Positions 59,249 to 64,000 of a stretch of DNA of 64,000 nucleotides are shown in pieces (the stretch's first letter is position 1; each line of letters begins with the position of its first letter). This stretch comes from Lentisphaerota bacterium (GTDB taxonomy: Bacteria > Verrucomicrobiota > Lentisphaeria > Victivallales > Victivallaceae). Position numbers and translations under genes: made by a program. Location: NCBI GenBank assembly GCA_015061615.1, contig SUWE01000005.1, positions 19,469 to 83,468 of the forward strand, read 5' to 3'. The notes beneath the pieces are model-generated. The model did not search any database. It saw nothing but the letters and a program-made list of their open reading frames with translations, and had not been told where the DNA came from.

Positions 59249-60016
59249 TTATTCCGGAAGTTTGCCTTCAGTGAAAAACTCAAGGGCATGTTTTATATGA
59301 GTATCCCAAAAATCCCAGCTGTGCGTTCCCGGATATTCAAAACAGTGATATCCCGGATATTCTATCTTTTTCATAAAAGCGTTGAAACCGCGGTTGTCTT
59401 CAATCATAAAATCTTCGCTGCCGCAGATGGAAAGGATCGGGCAAAGCTGTTTTCCTGATTTTACCGCGTTGTCAGCAAGGGCAAAAAGATCGTTGTTCCG
59501 CGCTTCGAGCTGATCTGCTCCTCCGAATATACGGTCAAGTTCGGGGCGCCAATATGCTGAATCAGGAGCCTGATAACGCCGCTTGAGATCGGTGACACTT
59601 GACAAGCCGGCTACTGCGGCAAATTTCTCAGGACAGCGCAAGCCGAGTTTTATCGCACCATACCCCCCCATAGATAATCCGGCGGCAAAAGTGTTCTTTT
59701 TTTCAGGATGATAATTGAACAATGTTCCTATAACCTGAGGCAATTCTTCTGAAACAAATGTCCAGAATTTTTCACCCTGAACGGCATCGGTATAAAAACT
59801 TCTTTCCCCATTGGGCATAACGACCATTACTCCGCACTCTTCGGCGTATCTTTCAACATTGGTGCGGCGGCTCCACATGGTGTTGTCATCACTTAAACCG
59901 CCAAGAAGGTACATTATTTTCCTTTTTTCAAGCGGAACATTCTGCGGAATTGTCACATTTATATTGACTGAACGCATCAATGATGCTGAACTGAAATCAC
60001 ATCTTATGAAAGCCAT
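59249..60016 (-). CDS. Esterase family protein (S-formylglutathione hydrolase/EstA-like)
   Basis: KRKIMYLLGGLSDDNTMW, FAAGLSMGGYGAIKLGLRCPEKFAAVAGLS. Start refined to 60016. Confidence 0.85.
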   Translation of the reverse strand: MAFIRCDFSSASLMRSVNINVTIPQNVPLEKRKIMYLLGGLSDDNTMWSRRTNVERYAEECGVMVVMPNGERSFYTDAVQGEKFWTFVSEELPQVIGTLFNYHPEKKNTFAAGLSMGGYGAIKLGLRCPEKFAAVAGLSSVTDLKRRYQAPDSAYWRPELDRIFGGADQLEARNNDLFALADNAVKSGKQLCPILSICGSEDFMIEDNRGFNAFMKKIEYPGYHCFEYPGTHSWDFWDTHIKHALEFFTEGKLPE

Positions 60017-60195
60017 ATTTTCCTCCTCATTATTTATAACACAGCTTGACAATGTTTTACAATAGCATCTTTTTTTTACTTTTCAACCTGAAAATACCTC
60101 TTGAATATTATTTGAATGCTGTTTTTATTTCAGAGTCTTGAAAAAATTATATTCCGGAAGTAAATTAATACAGGTTTCAGCACAAGGAGCATACT

Positions 60196-60765
60196 ATGAA
60201 AAATTTTTGGAAAACTGTACCGTGTTTGGTTGCACTGACAGTTGCCATCCTGTGTCTGTCAGGAAGCGGTTGCGGCAAACAGAAAATGAAGTACAACTTG
60301 CAGGCGGAGCATAAAAAGCGTATTACCGAAGGATTCAGACATTATCACATTGTCAATCATGGGAAGAAACCTTACAATCTGATAATGCTTGTCCGGGCAG
60401 ATGCGTCAGGCGAATTGAGGATTTGTGCATCTGCTCATGCAAAAGGGGTCAGGGATAACGGCGATTTTGATATTTACATTAAAACCGTTGACGATGGTTT
60501 TCTGCTCCACTACGCTGCCAATGATGAGTTTGTGCAGCTCGGTGTGAAAATGCTGAAAAATCATGTGATTAAGCCCGGAGAAATCAACTTCGGCGATTTT
60601 ATCGTAAAGGCATCGGATAAGCCGAAAAGTTCAACTGAACACAACTGGAATGAACTTGCTCCAGGTGAAAGCGCGTTTGCTCTTGTCGTGATGGAATGGG
60701 ACGGTGATTTTATTCCGGATTCCTCTGTTTTGCTCGAAGCTGTAAAGAATAAAATGCAAAGATAA
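60196..60765 (+). CDS. Putative lipoprotein of unknown function
   Basis: MKNFWKTVPCLVALTVAILCLSGSGCGKQ, lipobox-like (GSGC). Confidence 0.65.
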   Translation: MKNFWKTVPCLVALTVAILCLSGSGCGKQKMKYNLQAEHKKRITEGFRHYHIVNHGKKPYNLIMLVRADASGELRICASAHAKGVRDNGDFDIYIKTVDDGFLLHYAANDEFVQLGVKMLKNHVIKPGEINFGDFIVKASDKPKSSTEHNWNELAPGESAFALVVMEWDGDFIPDSSVLLEAVKNKMQR

Positions 60766-60994
60766 AACAGTTCCATTTTCAGGAATTTTTTTGTTTTTTA
60801 TGAAAAAGACGGCGGCTTTAACGGTTGCAGACTTGAAAAAATGTCAATGGCGGTGTATAGTTAGCAAGTTGCACTTGTATACATGAAGATTTTCCGCTCG
60901 TCACGTTTAGTAACCGCGGCGATTTTTGACGGTTGGAAAGAGAATAGTGTGACAGGATTTGGTTTAAGCCGCATAAAACAGGTAGTATATACCC

Positions 60995-62161
60995 ATGAAT
61001 AAGATTTTGGTGACCGGTATCACCGGTTTGGTTGGCAGTGCGTTTGTTACAGCGTTGCTCCGTGAGCGTTCTGATTATGAAATCGTTTGCCTCGTGCGCA
61101 GCGGCGGTGGAAAAACTGCAGGAGAACGGGTGGTTTCCATTATCCATGATGAGTGTGCGTTCAATGGTTATCCTGAACTTGCCGACGCGATCCTTCCTAA
61201 GATTCAGGTGGTCGAGGGAGACGTGGCTACCATTGTTCCTGCCGAGCTTGCGAAAGATGAAAAACTCAACGGAGTCAATATCGTTTTCCATTGCGCAGCT
61301 GACGTGAATCTCGGCAAAGATCCCACCGGAAAAGTGTTCCGTATCAATTACGAGGGAACCCGCAATATGGTTGAGCTGGCAAAGCTGCTCAAGGTCAAAG
61401 AGTTCCACTATGTCGGAACTGCTTATGTTGCCGGTAAGCTCTGCGGTACTGCTTACGAAACAGCTCCCATTGACAACGGATTCAACAATCCTTACGAGGA
61501 GAGCAAATTCAAAGGAGAGTATCTTGTCCGTGAATCCGGTATCCCGTTCTCCGTCTACCGTCCGGCAATCATCACCGGACGCCGTTCAGACGGCAGGATC
61601 CGCAAACCGCTTGCATTCTACCGTATTCTGGAATTTCTTGGTAAAGTCAAGAGCCACCGTTGCTCCAAAATGGGAGTCAACCCTGAAGAGTTTGTGGATA
61701 TGCAGATTAACTTTTCCACAGTTCCTTCACAGCATGTTTACTTTGTTCCGATTGATTATGTGCAGGAGGCTATCACGGCGTTGTTCCAGCAGCCTGTGAC
61801 CAATACCGGATATCACATTACCGGAGACAGCCCGGTCACCACCAAGCAAATTGAAGATTCTATTTGTAAAATTTTGCGTCTTGACGGCGTTTCAGTCGGC
61901 GAAAATGCAAGCACAGCCGGCAACGAGGGTTCTTCGCTGATGACTAAGTTCGTCGGAGATCTTTTCCCCTATTTCAGCAGTGATATCATTTTTGACCAGA
62001 GTAACGTCCGTGCTGCGCTTGGTGACAAAGTTCTCGATTGGGAGTATGGTACAAAAGGTTTGGAAACTCTTATCAAATCCTTCTATATCGACTATTTCCC
62101 CAACGTTGAATGGTTGCAGAAGGTGGTTTCAGAGGAGCCGTCACGGCTTCCTCGCCGTTAA
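60995..62161 (+). CDS. NAD(P)-dependent SDR, thioester-reductase/male-sterility-like
   Basis: ILVTGITGLVGSAFVTALLRE; VVEGDVATIV; NIVFHCAADVNL; YVGTAYVAG; YEESKFKGEYLVRESGIPFSVYRPAIITG. Confidence 0.88.
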   Translation: MNKILVTGITGLVGSAFVTALLRERSDYEIVCLVRSGGGKTAGERVVSIIHDECAFNGYPELADAILPKIQVVEGDVATIVPAELAKDEKLNGVNIVFHCAADVNLGKDPTGKVFRINYEGTRNMVELAKLLKVKEFHYVGTAYVAGKLCGTAYETAPIDNGFNNPYEESKFKGEYLVRESGIPFSVYRPAIITGRRSDGRIRKPLAFYRILEFLGKVKSHRCSKMGVNPEEFVDMQINFSTVPSQHVYFVPIDYVQEAITALFQQPVTNTGYHITGDSPVTTKQIEDSICKILRLDGVSVGENASTAGNEGSSLMTKFVGDLFPYFSSDIIFDQSNVRAALGDKVLDWEYGTKGLETLIKSFYIDYFPNVEWLQKVVSEEPSRLPRR

Positions 62162-62184
62162 ATTTTTCTTTGAGAGGTGTTATT

Positions 62185-62949
62185 GTGGAAAAAAAGTTGA
62201 TTTCGGTTATGCCTTGCCTTGATATGCGCGCCGGGCGTGTGGTAAAAGGTGTCCACTTTGTCGATATTGCCGATGCCGGTGATCCTGTTGCCTGTGCGCA
62301 GGCCTATTGCGCCGCAGGTGCCGATGAATTGGCTTTGCTGGATATCACAGCCACTGTTGAGCAGCGCGATACATTGACCGAAGTCGTCCGCAAGGTTGCT
62401 GAAGTGTGTACTGTTCCGTTTACGGTCGGCGGCGGGATCCGTGATATTGAGTCTGCCCGTGCTGTGCTTGCGGCTGGAGCAAACAAAGTTTCCACCAGCA
62501 GTGCGGCATTTCGCCGTCCGGAACTGATAAAAGAATTGATCGCAGAGTTCGGAGCCGATGCAGTTACCGTTGCGATCGACCTTGATGTGAACCCTGCCAT
62601 GCCATCCGGCTACGAGGTTTATGTCGATGGCGGTCGTACCGCGACCGGTGCTGATGCCGTTGATTTTGCTAAAATGGTTGATGATTTCGGTGTTAAAGTG
62701 ATTCTTCCGACAAGCAAAGCCGGTGACGGAGCAAAGACCGGTTATGATTTGCCGGTTATCCGGGCGATGGCTCAGAGCTGTTCCGCAAAAATCGTGGCAT
62801 CCGGCGGCGCCGGTAAGATGGAGCATTTTATCGAAGCTGCCGAAGCTGGTGCGGAAGTACTGCTTGCCGCATCTGTTTTCCACTTTAATATGATTTCGAT
62901 TCCGGATTTGAAAGCTGAGCTTAAACGTAACGGTTTTCCGGTTCTGTGA
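62185..62949 (+). CDS. HisF-like cyclase-family protein (divergent)
   Basis: VEKKLISVMPCLDMRAGRVVKGVHFVDIADAGDPVACAQAYCAAGADELALLDIT; PFTVGGGIRD; IVASGGAGKMEHFIEAAEAGAEVLLAASVFHF. GTG start at 62185. Confidence 0.85.
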   Translation: MEKKLISVMPCLDMRAGRVVKGVHFVDIADAGDPVACAQAYCAAGADELALLDITATVEQRDTLTEVVRKVAEVCTVPFTVGGGIRDIESARAVLAAGANKVSTSSAAFRRPELIKELIAEFGADAVTVAIDLDVNPAMPSGYEVYVDGGRTATGADAVDFAKMVDDFGVKVILPTSKAGDGAKTGYDLPVIRAMAQSCSAKIVASGGAGKMEHFIEAAEAGAEVLLAASVFHFNMISIPDLKAELKRNGFPVL

Positions 62950-62974
62950 GCTCTAAAAGAAATTAAATGAAGAT

Positions 62975-63018
62975 AGTGACGTTTCCGGAAAATTGGTACT
63001 GGGGGCGTCACTTTTTTA
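62975..63018 (+). terminator. Terminator of the hisF-like gene
   Basis: AGTGACG...CGTCACTTTTTTAA. Confidence 0.8.
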
Positions 63019-63043
63019 ATGTTATTGGGAGATATACTGCAAA

Positions 63044-63874
63044 ATGGCAGTAAAAAAAACATCAAAAGAAAAAAGTTCCGGCAAAGAAACTAAAAATGCC
63101 GGCAGCAAAGCAGAGACTGGCAGCAATCACAGTGTGCGTAAGTTTTTTATAACTCTGTTGATTTTGCTGATTATTGCTTTTTGTGTTCTGGTTGTTTGGC
63201 TGCTTTGCATTATTCCCGGTAAGTTAATGTATGAAAATCCCCGTTTCAAACTTAAGCATGTCGATGTCCGGAGTACCGGATATTGGAACGGAAAGGGAGA
63301 TGTCCTTGTTTCCCGTTTGGGGAGTGAAGTTGTATCCGGAATGAATATTTTCCGTCTCAATGTCGGTAACATAAGAAAAAAACTTTTGGAAGTCCCCAAT
63401 GTCGAAGATGCTGAAGTGCAGGTAGTTCTTCCTGACATGCTTGTTTGTAATATCAGGGAACGTATTCCGCGTGCAGAATTCGGCAGGGGCGCTGTGATTG
63501 ATGAACATGGTGTTATTTTCAGGCGCAGTGAATCGTCTGCCGCTAACAGAACTTTACCGCGTCTCATTATAAATAATCCAGACAAAAAGTTGCAGAAAGA
63601 AGCTATATCCCTTATAATGACCGCAACCCGGGAGTGCCAAAATATTATCATTGACAGCATAAAAATAGACTCCCCTTATCATTTTGAAGTCAATCTTCAA
63701 ACTATGTACCGCGGTGATCAACGCTGGCGGGTGCTTTTTCCGATCGGTTCTGAAAGTTACAGCATTCTTTTTAACAAACTTCAGAATGCAATCCTGCACA
63801 CATATCTCAAGCGGGATAATCCGATCGGATTCGATTTGCGGTTCAAGACCTATGCAACACCAATATATAAATAG
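63044..63874 (+). CDS. FtsQ/DivIB-like POTRA-domain cell division protein
   Basis: Basic N-tail, one TM helix (FFITLLILLIIAFCVLVVWLLCII), then POTRA-like FKLKHVDVRSTGYWNG..., MNIFRLNVGNIRKKLLEVPNVEDAEVQVVLPDMLVCNIRERIPRAEF, VIDEHGVIF. Confidence 0.78.
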   Translation: MAVKKTSKEKSSGKETKNAGSKAETGSNHSVRKFFITLLILLIIAFCVLVVWLLCIIPGKLMYENPRFKLKHVDVRSTGYWNGKGDVLVSRLGSEVVSGMNIFRLNVGNIRKKLLEVPNVEDAEVQVVLPDMLVCNIRERIPRAEFGRGAVIDEHGVIFRRSESSAANRTLPRLIINNPDKKLQKEAISLIMTATRECQNIIIDSIKIDSPYHFEVNLQTMYRGDQRWRVLFPIGSESYSILFNKLQNAILHTYLKRDNPIGFDLRFKTYATPIYK

Positions 63875-63910
63875 AGGCAATTTCAAAACTCCTTGTATAT
63901 TACTCCCCGG

Positions 63911-64000
63911 TTATCAGATAGCAGCAGCTCCCTTTGGCGAGAATGGGTATTTCAACTCGTCGGAGCCAAAGGTGAAGAGCTGCTGCTTGACAGATGATCA
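63911..64000. other. Strong hairpin / candidate structured RNA at window edge
   Basis: AGCAGCAGCTC (63920-63930)/GAGCTGCTGCT (63977-63987) and CCTTTGGC (63931-63938)/GCCAAAGG (63965-63972), separated by a 4-nt bulge on one side; apical region GAG..CTC. Confidence 0.5.

Noticed and set aside
63911-64000. SAM-type riboswitch-like start and end (TTATCAGAT ... GACAGATGATCA)
   Set aside because: Core GGGA/GCCC and GCAACC signatures are absent. Kept only as an unassigned hairpin.

Overview
This 64 kb window looks like chromosome from a Gram-negative anaerobe. The gene content (kdsB, complete Rnf complex, pyruvate:ferredoxin oxidoreductase, strand-loop-strand surface proteins) fits a Lentisphaerae/Victivallales-like bacterium, but that taxonomy is inference. 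Conserved genes include rpsB-tsf, mraY, rnfABCDGE, nifJ, a malic enzyme, hflX, kdsB and an ftsQ-like gene. They alternate with accessory loci: a GH38/ADP-ribosylglycohydrolase-fold carbohydrate locus, a large repetitive surface protein, a double-PilT ATPase, an operon of fused acyl-CoA synthetases, four tandem deacetylase-like paralogs, and an esterase/debranching enzyme/D-aminoacylase operon. Main points for follow-up: (1) a 1063-bp IS30-type element (27-bp imperfect IRs, 3-bp TSD GTT) interrupts a ~1520-aa repeat protein, and removing the element plus one TSD restores the reading frame; (2) a long bubble-containing hairpin (2158-2295) with its own promoter-like sequence, candidate 6S-like ncRNA; (3) an operon with a LeuA-like protein that has lost its DRE-TIM catalytic signatures, a TIM-barrel/acyl-CoA-synthetase fusion, PFOR, and an XRE-cupin-acyl-CoA-synthetase fusion; (4) four adjacent 396-398 aa paralogs; (5) a tandem PilT-PilT polypeptide; (6) a HisF-like protein with altered ammonia-gate residues. 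No database or folding computation was run. All family calls come from reading motifs.
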